From NCBI RefSeq assembly GCF_014270105.1, contig NZ_JACNMF010000002.1, forward strand, positions 310,001-374,000: 64,000 bases of DNA, in the 5' to 3' direction. Source of the DNA: Hyunsoonleella aquatilis. GTDB lineage: Bacteria; Bacteroidota; Bacteroidia; Flavobacteriales; Flavobacteriaceae. The notes under the pieces were generated by a model. That model was not told the origin of the DNA. It searched no databases and saw only the letters and a list, made by a program, of their open reading frames with translations. A program made the position numbers and the translations under genes. Below, in pieces: positions 9,561-18,662 of the stretch; position 1 is the stretch's first letter; every line of letters starts with the position of its first letter.

Positions 9561-11165
9561 ATGAGAACCAAGTTACTGTTACTAGCCCTATTTGCGTTCA
9601 ATTTTTCCATAGGTCAAAGTACTTCTTCAGATTTTACCGCCGAGATCAATTTGCCAAATATTCCAGATGTTTCAAGTGAAGCTGAAATCGGTGCAAACGG
9701 ATTTCAATTCGAGGTTTTAGGCGCCGGCGTAAATACCAAATATTCTGAATTCGGTTCGGGCTTTTTTATGAATAAATTGATTATGGTATCCTCAAAAAAG
9801 ATTGGAGGATTGGCCAAAATTGACCCAAAAACCAATGAGGCTTATAAGGATTTGTTCTGTTTGGATATTGAGGATAACGGCCAATTGAGTTCTCCGTTGC
9901 TCTTTTCCAGGATATTGAATACGAAGGATAGCGAGGATCAACTTACCTTTTCACCGGACAGAAAAACGGTTTATTTTACCAGAAGCTCACAAGAAAATTC
10001 ATTGGAGTACAAATTATACAAAGCGGAGCTGGAGCAAGATTCCCATGGCAACTGGATTAACCAAAAACTGCTAAGCATTAACGATAAAAATGTATCCATT
10101 GAAACGCCTTATATGAGTCCGAAAGGGGATAAACTGTATTTTTCTTCCAATCGCGCAGATTCGTTTGGGGGTTATGATATTTATGTTTCCGAGGTGATGC
10201 CTGATGGCTCCTTGGGCACGCCAAAAAATCTTGGACCCAATGTCAATACTGCATCAGATGAAAAATATCCTGCTCTGTCTTTGGATAGTAAATATCTTTA
10301 TTTTTCGTCAAAAGGGCATCAAAATATTGGTGGCTACGATGTTTTTATAAGTAGAATTTTGAAAACGGGGTATAAGGCTCCAAGAAATTTAGGGAATACT
10401 ATTAATACGAGATTTGACGAGGTGGCATATTTTCTGGCCGCAAGATACAAAGGCTATATGTCCTCAAACAAGCCTAATGGTAAAGGGAGACATGACATTT
10501 ACACCGTAACCCGAAATAAGGTTGAGCAATCCCTAAAAGGTACGGTTGTGGATTCCGAAACGCGGATAAAACTTCCAAATACTCTTGTTATAGTTAAAGA
10601 CGAAGATGGTATTGAGGTTGCCAGAAAGTTAACAGATGAAAGCGGCCGTTTTAGTTTTGAAGTAGTCCCGTTTGAAAACTACACCATTTCTACGGAGAAA
10701 GATGGCTTCATCAATAAGACGTTTAATTTCTTTTCCAGCAAGGGTTTTGACACCGTTTACAACAAAAACCTGGAGCTTGAGACTACCGAGCCCGTGATAG
10801 CCGAAGTTGATGATAAACTGGCCATAGTAATTGAAAACATTTATTTTGATTTTAATAAATGGAATCTTAAGGAAGAATCTCATATTTCGATGAACAAGAT
10901 TGTAAAGGTACTAACGGAAAACCCCGAAATGAAACTGGCCATAAATGCACATACTGATAATAAGGGTAGCGACAGCTATAATCTAAAACTATCTGACAGG
11001 CGCGCAGTTTCTGCGGTAAAGTATCTCATCAAAAATGGTATCAGCAAAAACAGATTAAAGTCTAAAGGCTATGGCGAACGTGAACCAATAATAGATTGTA
11101 AAGCCAATTGTACCGATGAGGAACTGCAAGCCAATAGACGGGTAGAGTTTATAATTTTGGATTAA
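9561..11165 (+). CDS. OmpA family protein with PD40/WD40-like beta-propeller repeats
   Basis: The protein is 534 aa. A signal peptide ends at about residue 18 (FNFSIGQ). Residues about 120-320 hold PD40-type repeats (LTFSPDRKTVYFTRS, PYMSPKGDKLYFSSNRADSFGGYDIYVS and others). A carboxypeptidase-regulatory-like domain (about 325-405) and a C-terminal OmpA peptidoglycan-binding domain with NAHTDNKGSDSYNLKLSDRRA follow. This architecture is common in Bacteroidota envelope proteins, including PorE-like T9SS accessory proteins. Without a porin or PorP gene next to it, I do not assign it to the T9SS. It has its own -7 box and a downstream terminator. Confidence 0.88.
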   Translation: MRTKLLLLALFAFNFSIGQSTSSDFTAEINLPNIPDVSSEAEIGANGFQFEVLGAGVNTKYSEFGSGFFMNKLIMVSSKKIGGLAKIDPKTNEAYKDLFCLDIEDNGQLSSPLLFSRILNTKDSEDQLTFSPDRKTVYFTRSSQENSLEYKLYKAELEQDSHGNWINQKLLSINDKNVSIETPYMSPKGDKLYFSSNRADSFGGYDIYVSEVMPDGSLGTPKNLGPNVNTASDEKYPALSLDSKYLYFSSKGHQNIGGYDVFISRILKTGYKAPRNLGNTINTRFDEVAYFLAARYKGYMSSNKPNGKGRHDIYTVTRNKVEQSLKGTVVDSETRIKLPNTLVIVKDEDGIEVARKLTDESGRFSFEVVPFENYTISTEKDGFINKTFNFFSSKGFDTVYNKNLELETTEPVIAEVDDKLAIVIENIYFDFNKWNLKEESHISMNKIVKVLTENPEMKLAINAHTDNKGSDSYNLKLSDRRAVSAVKYLIKNGISKNRLKSKGYGEREPIIDCKANCTDEELQANRRVEFIILD

Positions 11166-11358
11166 ACAAAAGCGGGCTACACTAAATTATCGATGAATAG
11201 ATTAACGGTATTTCATTTTAGGCTTTAAACGAGTAATTTGCCCTGTCGTCTAAAATTAGAATTTGAAGGTTGTCACTAACATATAGTAACTCTATTTTTG
11301 ACTCTGAAATTAAATACAGACGAAAACATTCAGTATTAATTAATATCCATAAAAATAT

Positions 11359-11386
11359 ACCGCGCTACACCAGCGTGGTTTTTTTA
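11359..11386 (+). terminator. intrinsic terminator after the OmpA gene
   Basis: ACCGCGCT (11359-11366) pairs with AGCGTGGT (11372-11379), with one G-T pair and a T7 run after it. It lies about 190 bp downstream of the stop codon; the preceding stretch holds nothing else I can recognise. Confidence 0.6.
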
Positions 11387-11430
11387 TGCCCAAAATCCAC
11401 TATCTTTAGTAAAAAAAGAAGATGCTATTT

Positions 11431-11937
11431 ATGAAACAAATCCTATGCGCCTTTTTAATTTCTGCAGTTTGTTTTTGTGGCCACTCCCAACAGGATCAAA
11501 ATGAATTTTGGAAAAAAGTAAGATATGGAGGGGGTTTAGGACTTAATTTTGGGAACGGGTTTTTCAGTGCCACAATAGCGCCCAGTGCCATTTATCAATT
11601 TGACGAACAATTTGCTTTGGGTTTAGGCTTAAATGCCACATTTAACAATCAAAAGGATATTTTCAAAACCACGGTTTTGGGCGGCAGCCTAATTGGGCTT
11701 TACAACGTTATCCCAGAAATACAACTTTCTGGTGAATTTGAACAACTCAATGTCAGCCGAAGATATGATATCAATATAAATGCCGAAGACGATAATTACT
11801 GGTCGCCAGCCTTATTTCTCGGGGCAGGATATAGAAGTGGCAATGTAATTGTTGGCGTGAGATATAACGTGCTTCATGACAGCGACAAAAGTATTTATAT
11901 AGACCCATGGGTACCGTTTATTAGGTTCTTCTTTTAA
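11431..11937 (+). CDS. small outer-membrane beta-barrel protein
   Basis: The 168-aa protein has a signal peptide (to about residue 20, CGHSQ) followed by alternating hydrophobic/Gly strands (GGGLGLNFGNGFFSATIAPSAIYQF; FALGLGLNATF; PALFLGAGY; VIVGVRYNVL) and a C-terminal aromatic (FIRFFF), as in small 8-stranded barrels. Such proteins in flavobacteria are often mislabelled 'alpha-ketoglutarate decarboxylase'; nothing here supports an enzyme. I prefer ATG 11431 over ATG 11422. It begins directly with MKQIL of the signal peptide, and a purine-rich AAAGAAG sits 8-10 nt upstream. Confidence 0.72.
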   Translation: MKQILCAFLISAVCFCGHSQQDQNEFWKKVRYGGGLGLNFGNGFFSATIAPSAIYQFDEQFALGLGLNATFNNQKDIFKTTVLGGSLIGLYNVIPEIQLSGEFEQLNVSRRYDININAEDDNYWSPALFLGAGYRSGNVIVGVRYNVLHDSDKSIYIDPWVPFIRFFF

Positions 11938-11939
11938 AA

Positions 11940-12371
11940 TCAAAGGGGCAAAAACGTACGACCTGATTTTACACTAAGGGCCAAATCCTTTATGGACTTT
12001 GTTTGTAATTGTTCTATGATGTGGTTTCGGGAAACGCTCAAGATATCATGTAGCGGACAAGGTTTTCCTTCATTACAATTTTCCAAACTCAACAAACATG
12101 AGGTTAGCCTTTTTTTACCATCAATCACTTTAATGATACTGATAATTGACTGCTCCAAATCTTCTTCACTTAAATAAAACCCACCCTTGGGCCCTCTAGT
12201 TGAAGAAATAATGCCCTCTTTTGCCAAAGCCTGCAACAATTTTGCAATATAAGCCTGAGGTACATTTATAGGATCTGCAATATCCTTTACACTTACTTTG
12301 GCACCCTCACTAGAATTCAAGGCCAAGAAAAGAACTGCCTTTACGGCATATTTTGATGAATTTGAAAGCAT
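11940..12371 (-). CDS. Rrf2 family regulator, NsrR-like (nos cluster regulator candidate)
   Basis: The protein is 143 aa. It has an N-terminal winged helix (SSKYAVKAVLFLAL...VPQAYIAKLLQALAKEGI) and three Cys at 92, 99 and 105 (CLLSLENC...KPC), a C-x6-C-x5-C spacing like the [4Fe-4S] ligands of NsrR. NsrR proteins sense nitric oxide and repress NO/N2O-related genes. The gene is divergent from the nos operon with 117 bp between the starts, and two inverted repeats lie in that gap. This makes it the likely regulator of the cluster and of itself. It could also be a redox-sensing Rrf2 of another kind, since the cluster ligands alone do not define the signal. Confidence 0.88.
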   Translation of the reverse strand: MLSNSSKYAVKAVLFLALNSSEGAKVSVKDIADPINVPQAYIAKLLQALAKEGIISSTRGPKGGFYLSEEDLEQSIISIIKVIDGKKRLTSCLLSLENCNEGKPCPLHDILSVSRNHIIEQLQTKSIKDLALSVKSGRTFLPL

Positions 12372-12398
12372 ACCCTAAATTAATCAAAAATTCAATAT

Positions 12399-12440
12399 AT
12401 AAAAAGGATCTTTTTATCCTAAATATGATTTTAATCATAT
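12399..12440. promoter_or_regulatory. two inverted repeats, candidate Rrf2/NsrR-like operators of the nos operon
   Basis: The first repeat has arms ATAAAAA (12399-12405) and TTTTTAT (12411-12417) around GGATC. The second has perfect 8-bp arms ATATGATT (12423-12430) and AATCATAT (12433-12440) around TT. Both lie between the divergent regulator and the first nos gene. Confidence 0.5.
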
Positions 12441-12488
12441 TTTTTTTCAGTATTGAAATCTATTTTTGGTGGATTAAAGACTACTCAT

Positions 12489-12983
12489 ATGAAAGCACTA
12501 AAACTAACGGCCCTAATCTGTATCATGTTAATTCTAAGCTGTGGAGGCAAAGACGAAAAAAAGAAAGAAAAAATCAAGCTACCTACAAAAACTGAAAAGA
12601 AGGCAGATAAAATTGCCGACAAAACACCTGCATCAAAAACCATTGATCTGGACAACAAAGGCATAGGGCCTATCAAATCTTTAACTCTCCCCTCAGAGAT
12701 AGACCAAGCCATGGCAACCAAGGGCGCCGATGTATTTAAAAAACTGTGTACCGCCTGCCATCGTGCGGATAAGAAATTTATCGGGCCAGCACCTAACGGA
12801 ATTTTGGAGCGTCGTTCCCCTGAATGGGTCATGAACATGATTTTAAACCCAGAGGAAATGACCCAGAAAGACCCTCTAGCCAAAGCTTTATTGATTGAAT
12901 TTAACGGCTCCCCCATGGCAAATCAAAATCTAACTGAGGAAGAGGCCAGAGCCGTATTGGAATATTTTAGAACACTCAAATAA
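12489..12983 (+). CDS. lipoprotein c-type cytochrome of the nos cluster
   Basis: The protein is 164 aa. The signal peptide has a lipobox LILSC (Cys18), followed by a Lys/Glu-rich linker (20-50) and one class I cytochrome c domain with heme motif CTACH (87-91) and probable axial Met143 (GSPM). It probably delivers electrons to NosZ, a role proposed for cytochromes at the head of clade II nos clusters. I chose the ATG at 12489 because it begins the signal peptide directly; an upstream ATG at 12453 would add 12 residues before it. It is first in the operon, with 6 bp to the next gene. Confidence 0.88.
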   Translation: MKALKLTALICIMLILSCGGKDEKKKEKIKLPTKTEKKADKIADKTPASKTIDLDNKGIGPIKSLTLPSEIDQAMATKGADVFKKLCTACHRADKKFIGPAPNGILERRSPEWVMNMILNPEEMTQKDPLAKALLIEFNGSPMANQNLTEEEARAVLEYFRTLK

Positions 12984-12989
12984 CTAAAT

Positions 12990-13562
12990 ATGAAAACTCT
13001 AAAACATCTGTGTTTCGTTTTTATGGTGACAGCATTACTCTGCGCCTGTAAAAATGAAACCAAAGCAACATCTTCGACCTCAACAGATACAAATTCTGAA
13101 ACATCAACCGAAAAGACAGGGCAAGCCTTTATTGAAGATGACGAAGGCACGCCAAACTGTTTGCAAATTGCCATTGGTTCACCCAACCATAAAACACTTG
13201 TTGCCGCTGTACAGGCCGCCGAAGTAGAAAACGCTTTGGTAAACGTTGGGCCTCTTACTGTTTTTGCTCCAACAGATGAGGCTTTTGCCGCCCTACCCGA
13301 AGGCACTGTAGAAAACTTGGTGAAATCCGAAAACAAAGGCACTTTGGCCAATATCCTTAAATACCATGTTACGCCAGGAAATTTAAGCACAACCATTTTG
13401 ACCAAGCTCCCCAAACTGGGGCAAGCTAATAATCAATATATAAAGGTTGAAGTTGTTGACGGTAAACCGGTAATTGGTGGCGCAAATATTTTGGGCACTG
13501 TTAAGGCCGGTAACGGCGTCGTGCATGTTATTGATAAAGTATTGTTACCTCCATCTGAATAA
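12990..13562 (+). CDS. fasciclin domain lipoprotein of the nos cluster
   Basis: The protein is 190 aa. A signal peptide with lipobox LLCAC is followed by a Ser/Thr-rich linker and one FAS1 domain (about residues 55-188) with the family motifs NVGPLTVFAPTDEAFAALP and LKYHVTPGNL plus the C-terminal GNGVVHVIDKVLLP. FAS1 domains mediate adhesion or protein contacts. Here the gene lies between the cytochrome and nosZ. A structural or scaffolding role at the periplasmic N2O reductase is an inference from position only. Confidence 0.87.
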   Translation: MKTLKHLCFVFMVTALLCACKNETKATSSTSTDTNSETSTEKTGQAFIEDDEGTPNCLQIAIGSPNHKTLVAAVQAAEVENALVNVGPLTVFAPTDEAFAALPEGTVENLVKSENKGTLANILKYHVTPGNLSTTILTKLPKLGQANNQYIKVEVVDGKPVIGGANILGTVKAGNGVVHVIDKVLLPPSE

Positions 13563-13591
13563 CCACTATTTCTAACTAAAAAATATAAGAC

Positions 13592-15556
13592 ATGAAAACC
13601 ATATTAAAATCAATTGTTACAACACTCTGTTTGCTTGTTGGGATAACAAGTTGCAACACCACTTCTGAAAAAAAATCAGGTGCACTTGCGGGCAATGTAG
13701 CTGAGAAAGTTTATGTTGCTCCCGGTGAACACGATGAGTTTTACGCCTTTATTTCTGGTGGATTCAGTGGACAATTATCCGTTTACGGGTTACCTTCCGG
13801 AAGATTGTTTAAAGTGATTCCTGTATTTTCACAAGATGCTGAAAAAGCCTATGGTTACAATGAAGAAACAAAACCAATGTTAAATACATCACACGGTTTT
13901 GTGCCTTGGGACGATTCCCACCACCCCGATATTTCACAAACTAAAGGCGTTATAGATGGACGCTGGGTGTTTATAAATGGAAACAATACCCCTCGTATTG
14001 CAAAAATCGATTTATCAACGTTTGAAACCACTGAGATTATCGAAGTGCCAAACAGTGCCGGCAACCACAGTTCTGCTTTTGTTACCGAAAACACTGAATA
14101 TGTGGTTGCTGGGACACGTTTTTCGATTCCGATACCTCAAAAAGATATGCCCATTAAAGACTACAAGGGCAACTTTAAAGGTGCTTTGACGTTTATTTCT
14201 GTTGAGCCAGAGCACGGCCACATGGACATTAAGTTCCAATTAATTATGCCAGGTTTTGATTATGATTTATCACACCCAGGTCGAGGAAAATCCCATGGAT
14301 GGTTCTTCTTCTCTACATATAACACAGAGGAAGCCAGTACGCTTATGGAGGTAAACGCTTCACAAAACGATAAGGATTTTATTGCCGCTGTAAACTGGAA
14401 AAAAATCGAAGAATATGTCAATAATGGCGGCGGTAAAATGGCACCTACAAACTATGCCCATAACGTATATGATGAAAGCACACACATGGCAACTTCTACT
14501 ATGAAAAAAGAAGTACTTACTGTAAACCCATTGGATGTTCCGGGTGCCGTATTTTTAATGCCAACACCAAAATCACCCCACGGATGTGATGTTGACCCAA
14601 CTGGAGAGTACATCGTAGGTAGCGGTAAGCTATCCGCTAATTTGACGATACACTCGTTTACTAAAATGTTAGCCGCTATTGAAAATAAAAGTTTCGCGGG
14701 TGATGCATACGGTATTCCTATCATAGATTTTGAAGCTTCATTGGCTGGTGTCGTAGAGCAACCAGGCTTAGGGCCTCTGCATACCGAATTTGACGGTAAA
14801 GGCAATGCTTACACCACATTCTTTATTTCTTCGGAAGTTGTAAAATGGAAATTAGGCACTTGGGAAGTTGTTGACAGACAGCCTTGCTACTATTCGGTAG
14901 GCCATTTGATGATTCCAGGTGGCAATTCCAAAAAGCCATGGGGCAAATATGTAGTGGCTATGAATAAAATCACAAAAGACCGCTACTTGCCTACAGGCCC
15001 TGAAGTTACCCAATCTGCACAGCTATATGACATCTCTGGTGAAAAAATGGAACTGTTACTGGATTTCCCAACCGTGGGCGAACCACATTACGCCGCAGGG
15101 TGCCCAGCAGATTTAATAAAACCACGTTCTAAAAAGCTGTTCAAATTAGAGGACAACAAACATCCTTACGCTGCTAAAAGCGAAGCTGATACTAAAGTTG
15201 TTAGAGATGGAAAAACTGTTCATGTTTACATGACCACCATTAGAAGCCACTTCTCCCCTGACAATATTGAAGGAATAAAAGTGGGCGACAAAGTGTATTT
15301 CCACATCACTAACCTAGAACAGGATTATGATGTGCCGCACGGCGTAAGTATCATCGGAGCCAACACTTCTGAACTATTGATTATGCCCGGGCAAACCGAA
15401 ACATTTTTATGGGAGCCCAAGCAAGTTGGCGTGTGGCCATTTTATTGTACAGATTTCTGTTCGGCATTGCATCAGGAAATGCAGGGTTATGTTCGCGTTT
15501 CTTCGGCTAACTCAAACACGCCCTTAAAATGGTCCCTAGGGGAAGACATAGAGTAA
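13592..15556 (+). CDS. nosZ: Sec-type (clade II) nitrous-oxide reductase, predicted lipoprotein
   Basis: NosZ reduces N2O to N2 in the periplasm. The protein is 654 aa. A Sec signal peptide without a twin-arginine motif defines clade II. It ends in a lipobox-like GITSC, so the enzyme is probably membrane-anchored. The beta-propeller carries the CuZ histidines (for example SHHPD near 110, NHSSAF, HGWFF, AHNVY, HGCDVDP). The C-terminal cupredoxin holds the CuA site: Cys619, Cys623, His627 and Met630 in CTDFCSALHQEM. No frameshift or missing ligand is visible. It lies in the operon after the cytochrome and the fasciclin gene and is followed by a partial terminator hairpin. Confidence 0.97.
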   Translation: MKTILKSIVTTLCLLVGITSCNTTSEKKSGALAGNVAEKVYVAPGEHDEFYAFISGGFSGQLSVYGLPSGRLFKVIPVFSQDAEKAYGYNEETKPMLNTSHGFVPWDDSHHPDISQTKGVIDGRWVFINGNNTPRIAKIDLSTFETTEIIEVPNSAGNHSSAFVTENTEYVVAGTRFSIPIPQKDMPIKDYKGNFKGALTFISVEPEHGHMDIKFQLIMPGFDYDLSHPGRGKSHGWFFFSTYNTEEASTLMEVNASQNDKDFIAAVNWKKIEEYVNNGGGKMAPTNYAHNVYDESTHMATSTMKKEVLTVNPLDVPGAVFLMPTPKSPHGCDVDPTGEYIVGSGKLSANLTIHSFTKMLAAIENKSFAGDAYGIPIIDFEASLAGVVEQPGLGPLHTEFDGKGNAYTTFFISSEVVKWKLGTWEVVDRQPCYYSVGHLMIPGGNSKKPWGKYVVAMNKITKDRYLPTGPEVTQSAQLYDISGEKMELLLDFPTVGEPHYAAGCPADLIKPRSKKLFKLEDNKHPYAAKSEADTKVVRDGKTVHVYMTTIRSHFSPDNIEGIKVGDKVYFHITNLEQDYDVPHGVSIIGANTSELLIMPGQTETFLWEPKQVGVWPFYCTDFCSALHQEMQGYVRVSSANSNTPLKWSLGEDIE

Positions 15557-15596
15557 ATTCTGGGAGATTTTTGTTTTAGTGTTTATTTCCCATTTT

Positions 15597-15635
15597 AGGC
15601 GAGAGTGAAGCTTCTTGCTCTCGCCTTCTTTTTAA
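15597..15635 (+). terminator. hairpin after nosZ, possible partial terminator
   Basis: AGGCGAGAG (15597-15605) pairs with CTCTCGCCT (15618-15626). The loop contains the palindrome GAAGCTTC and a T-rich stretch follows. It would let nosZ be made in excess over the downstream maturation genes. Confidence 0.6.
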
Positions 15636-15656
15636 AAATCATAATAAACCTCAACT

Positions 15657-16247
15657 ATGAAAAGGTCCAACATCATCATGCTTATTGCAGCCATCCTACC
15701 TTTAGGGCTGTTTCTATTCCCCTTATGGCGCATTACATTGGAAGCCCCACAATACCCCATTCCATTGGCTATGAATATTCATATTAATGATTTTTCGGAT
15801 GTACATCCTCACGACATCAAAAACATCAATTTGATGAATCACTACGTGGGCATGAAATACATCCCAGAGGCCATTCCAGAGTTTAAAATTTTCCCAATAG
15901 GGATTATTATCACCACCATTATCGGACTTATCATCGCCTTCAAAGGCAACTACAAATGGTTTTTGTACTGGTTCATTTTAATGGTTTTATTGAGTGCCGC
16001 AGGACTGTATGATTTTTATCTATGGGAACACGATTACGGCCATGATTTAGACCCGAAGGCCATCATGAAATTTACAAACCCAGATGGCTCAATAATGGGC
16101 TTTCAGCCTCCCCTTTTCGGGAGTAAAGATATTTTGAATTTTACCGCACACTCTTATCCGAGGTTGGGAGCATTGTTTTTAGGTCTCGGCATAGTCTCTT
16201 CATTCTTTGCCTATTTAATTGGAAAAAAAAGACATAAGAAAACATAA
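15657..16247 (+). CDS. nos cluster integral membrane protein
   Basis: The 196-aa protein has four hydrophobic segments (about 5-23, 80-96, 100-120 and 168-188) and a His/Asp-rich outer loop (HINDFSDVHPHD near 41-52; WEHDYGHDLDP near 122-132) that could bind copper. Clade II nos clusters usually carry a small membrane protein right after nosZ. This occupies that place, but I see no proof it is orthologous to NosB. The function is unassigned; copper delivery or NosZ maturation is an inference from position and composition. Confidence 0.8.
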   Translation: MKRSNIIMLIAAILPLGLFLFPLWRITLEAPQYPIPLAMNIHINDFSDVHPHDIKNINLMNHYVGMKYIPEAIPEFKIFPIGIIITTIIGLIIAFKGNYKWFLYWFILMVLLSAAGLYDFYLWEHDYGHDLDPKAIMKFTNPDGSIMGFQPPLFGSKDILNFTAHSYPRLGALFLGLGIVSSFFAYLIGKKRHKKT

Positions 16248-16283
16248 CCCTCCATATTTTGAAAACACTAAAAAACACTAAAA

Positions 16284-16721
16284 ATGAAACGTTTAATCCA
16301 CTTTTGCGTATCTGGACTGCTACTTTTGGTCTTAAGTTGCAACTCAAACCCACAGCCTATAAATTACGGCAATGATGGTTGTCATTTTTGCAAAATGACG
16401 ATAGTTGATAAAGTGCACGCCGCAGAAATTGTGACCCAAAAAGGAAAGGCATACAAATTTGACGCCACCGAATGCATGATCAGTTTCATGAAAGAATTTG
16501 ATACCACTCAAATAAAGCTGTATCTGTCCAATGACTATAATACCCCCGAAGCGCTGATCGACGCTACTAAAGCCACATTTTTAATCAGCGAAAACATCCC
16601 AAGCCCTATGGGTGCTTATCTATCAGCATTCAAAACGAAACAAGAAGCCGAAAAAACCTTAGCAAAAAAAGGAGGCCGGTTGTATACCTGGGACCAATTG
16701 TTGGTAAAATTAAAAGGTTAG
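16284..16721 (+). CDS. nosL: NosL copper chaperone lipoprotein
   Basis: NosL is a Cu(I)-binding lipoprotein needed for loading the CuZ centre of NosZ. The protein is 145 aa, with lipobox VLSC (Cys19) and the family Cys/Met motif CHFCKM (residues 33-38), followed by KAYKFDATECMISFM and the conserved PSPMGAYLSAF segment. The length is typical. It is 36 bp after the membrane protein and 4 bp before nosD, so it is co-transcribed. Confidence 0.92.
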   Translation: MKRLIHFCVSGLLLLVLSCNSNPQPINYGNDGCHFCKMTIVDKVHAAEIVTQKGKAYKFDATECMISFMKEFDTTQIKLYLSNDYNTPEALIDATKATFLISENIPSPMGAYLSAFKTKQEAEKTLAKKGGRLYTWDQLLVKLKG

Positions 16722-16725
16722 TTTC

Positions 16726-17961
16726 ATGAAAAAAATCCTTGCTTTCATGTGGGTCATCACAATGACCGTTACTGGTTATGCTCAACAGATTGAAGTGTGC
16801 AACACCTGCCCTATCGCTTCAATCAAAAAGGCTGTTCTAGCGGCAAAGGATTTTGACACTATCCAAATTAAAAAAGGCCATTACAAGGAGCATGATATCA
16901 TTGTGGACAAACCCCTAACCCTTATTGGCGAAAACTATCCGATAGTTGATGGGGAATCCAAAGGCGAAATCATTACGATAGTTTCAGATGATGTTACAAT
17001 CGACGGCTTGTTCATCATAAACGTTGGAACCAGCTATACCGAAGATTATGCGGCCATTCGTGTGAAAAAAAGTAAAAATTTCACGCTTCAAAATCTAGTC
17101 TTGGAAAAACTGTTTTTTGGCATTTATATAGAAAAATCAAACCATGGTAAAATCTACCACAACAAGGTGATTGGTGATGCCGTTGAAGAGCATAATTCAG
17201 GAAATGGCATACAATTGTGGTATAGCAATCATATTGAAATTGAACATAATTATGTGGAGCATGTGCGTGATGGTATTTATTTGGAATTTGCCAATCATTG
17301 CTTAATAAAAAACAATGTGAGTGCCGAAAATTTGCGGTATGGCCTTCATTTTATGTTTTCGAACAATGATATTTACCAAGACAATATTTTTGAAAACAAC
17401 GGTGCAGGCGTAGCCGTTATGTTTTCGAAACAAATAAAAATGGTTGATAATATTTTCAGGAAAAACTGGGGTACGGCGTCCTATGGCATGCTTTTGAAAG
17501 AAATAAATGATGCCGAAATAAAAGGCAATACTTTTGAGGAAAATACTATTGGGATTAACATTGAAGGCTCCAACAGGATTAACTATACCAACAACGATTT
17601 CAAAAATAACGGATGGGCGGTAAAAGTACGCGGGGCATGTTACGGCAATGCATTTAGGAGCAACAACTTTTTGTATAATTCGTTTGACATATCTTATAAT
17701 AGTAAGGTGAACGACAATAGTTTTAACAGGAATTATTGGAGCAACTATACGGGTTACGATTTGGACAAAGACGGTATTGGAGACGTGCCCTACCGACCTG
17801 TAAAACTGTTTTCCTATATTGTGAATAAAACGCCAGAAACTATCATTTTGCTAAGAAGCTTGTTTATCGATTTAATTGATTTTTCTGAAAAAGTCTCACC
17901 TGTTTTCACTCCAGACAATTTAATGGATCGATACCCACTAATTAAAAAGGCAACATGGTAA
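16726..17961 (+). CDS. nosD: NosD periplasmic copper-maturation protein
   Basis: The protein is 411 aa with a signal peptide (to about Ala19) and then a right-handed parallel beta-helix made of CASH-type repeats (NFTLQNLVLEKLFFGIYIEKSNHGKIYHNKV and following rungs). The NosD tail NRNYWSNYTGYDLDKDGIGDVPYRP lies near residues 332-356. NosD works with the NosFY ABC transporter to assemble the CuZ cluster. Its stop overlaps the nosF start by 7 bp, indicating translational coupling. Confidence 0.94.
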   Translation: MKKILAFMWVITMTVTGYAQQIEVCNTCPIASIKKAVLAAKDFDTIQIKKGHYKEHDIIVDKPLTLIGENYPIVDGESKGEIITIVSDDVTIDGLFIINVGTSYTEDYAAIRVKKSKNFTLQNLVLEKLFFGIYIEKSNHGKIYHNKVIGDAVEEHNSGNGIQLWYSNHIEIEHNYVEHVRDGIYLEFANHCLIKNNVSAENLRYGLHFMFSNNDIYQDNIFENNGAGVAVMFSKQIKMVDNIFRKNWGTASYGMLLKEINDAEIKGNTFEENTIGINIEGSNRINYTNNDFKNNGWAVKVRGACYGNAFRSNNFLYNSFDISYNSKVNDNSFNRNYWSNYTGYDLDKDGIGDVPYRPVKLFSYIVNKTPETIILLRSLFIDLIDFSEKVSPVFTPDNLMDRYPLIKKATW

Positions 17962-18662
17962 GTATTCAAAATCTACATAAAAGCTATCAAAAAAATGTTG
18001 TGCTAGACGGCATTGAACTCGATATTAATAGTGGTGGTATTTTTGCGATTTTAGGACCTAACGGATCAGGAAAAACCACGTTGATTAAATCTATCTTGGG
18101 CATGGTGATTCCAAAAAAAGGAACCATTTCGGTACTTGGCAAAAACATTAAAAATGATTCTGAATACAGGCATCAAATCGATTACCTTCCCCAAATTGCC
18201 AACTTCCCGAACAACTTAAAAGTCAAGGAACTCATCAAAATGATAAAAGACTTAAGAGGGCAAACGGACCTTGATAAAGTACTTATCAAGCGTTTTGAAT
18301 TGGAACCCTTTTTAGATAAAAAATTAGGAACACTATCCGGCGGGACCAAACAGAAAGTGAATATCATTTTGACCTTTATGTTCGACAGTCCGTTGATTAT
18401 TTTGGATGAGCCTACCACTGGCCTCGACCCTATTTCTCTCATCCATTTAAAGGAACTCATTCAACAGGAAAAAGCAAAGGGAAAGACGATTTTAATCACA
18501 TCACATATTATGAGTTTTGTGGAGGAAGTCGCCGATGAGATTGTATTTTTATTAGAGGGCAGAATATATTTTAGAGGTTCTATCGATTCCTTAAAGCAAA
18601 AAACAAATCAGCAGGATTTTGAACGTGCGATAGCCAATATTTTATCAGAAAACCATGCTTAA
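17955..18662 (+). CDS. nosF: NosF ABC transporter ATPase
   Basis: The 235-aa protein has Walker A GPNGSGKT (34-41), the ABC signature LSGGTKQK (about 130-137), Walker B LIILDEPTTGLD and a switch His in TSHIMS. It energises the NosDFY complex that supplies sulfur or copper for CuZ assembly. It overlaps nosD by 7 bp and nosY by 8 bp, a tight three-gene unit. Confidence 0.94.
   Translation: MVSIQNLHKSYQKNVVLDGIELDINSGGIFAILGPNGSGKTTLIKSILGMVIPKKGTISVLGKNIKNDSEYRHQIDYLPQIANFPNNLKVKELIKMIKDLRGQTDLDKVLIKRFELEPFLDKKLGTLSGGTKQKVNIILTFMFDSPLIILDEPTTGLDPISLIHLKELIQQEKAKGKTILITSHIMSFVEEVADEIVFLLEGRIYFRGSIDSLKQKTNQQDFERAIANILSENHA

Noticed and set aside
12485-12916. 143-aa frame antisense to the cytochrome gene
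   Set aside because: It is a shadow of the opposite strand's coding pattern, with no start context.
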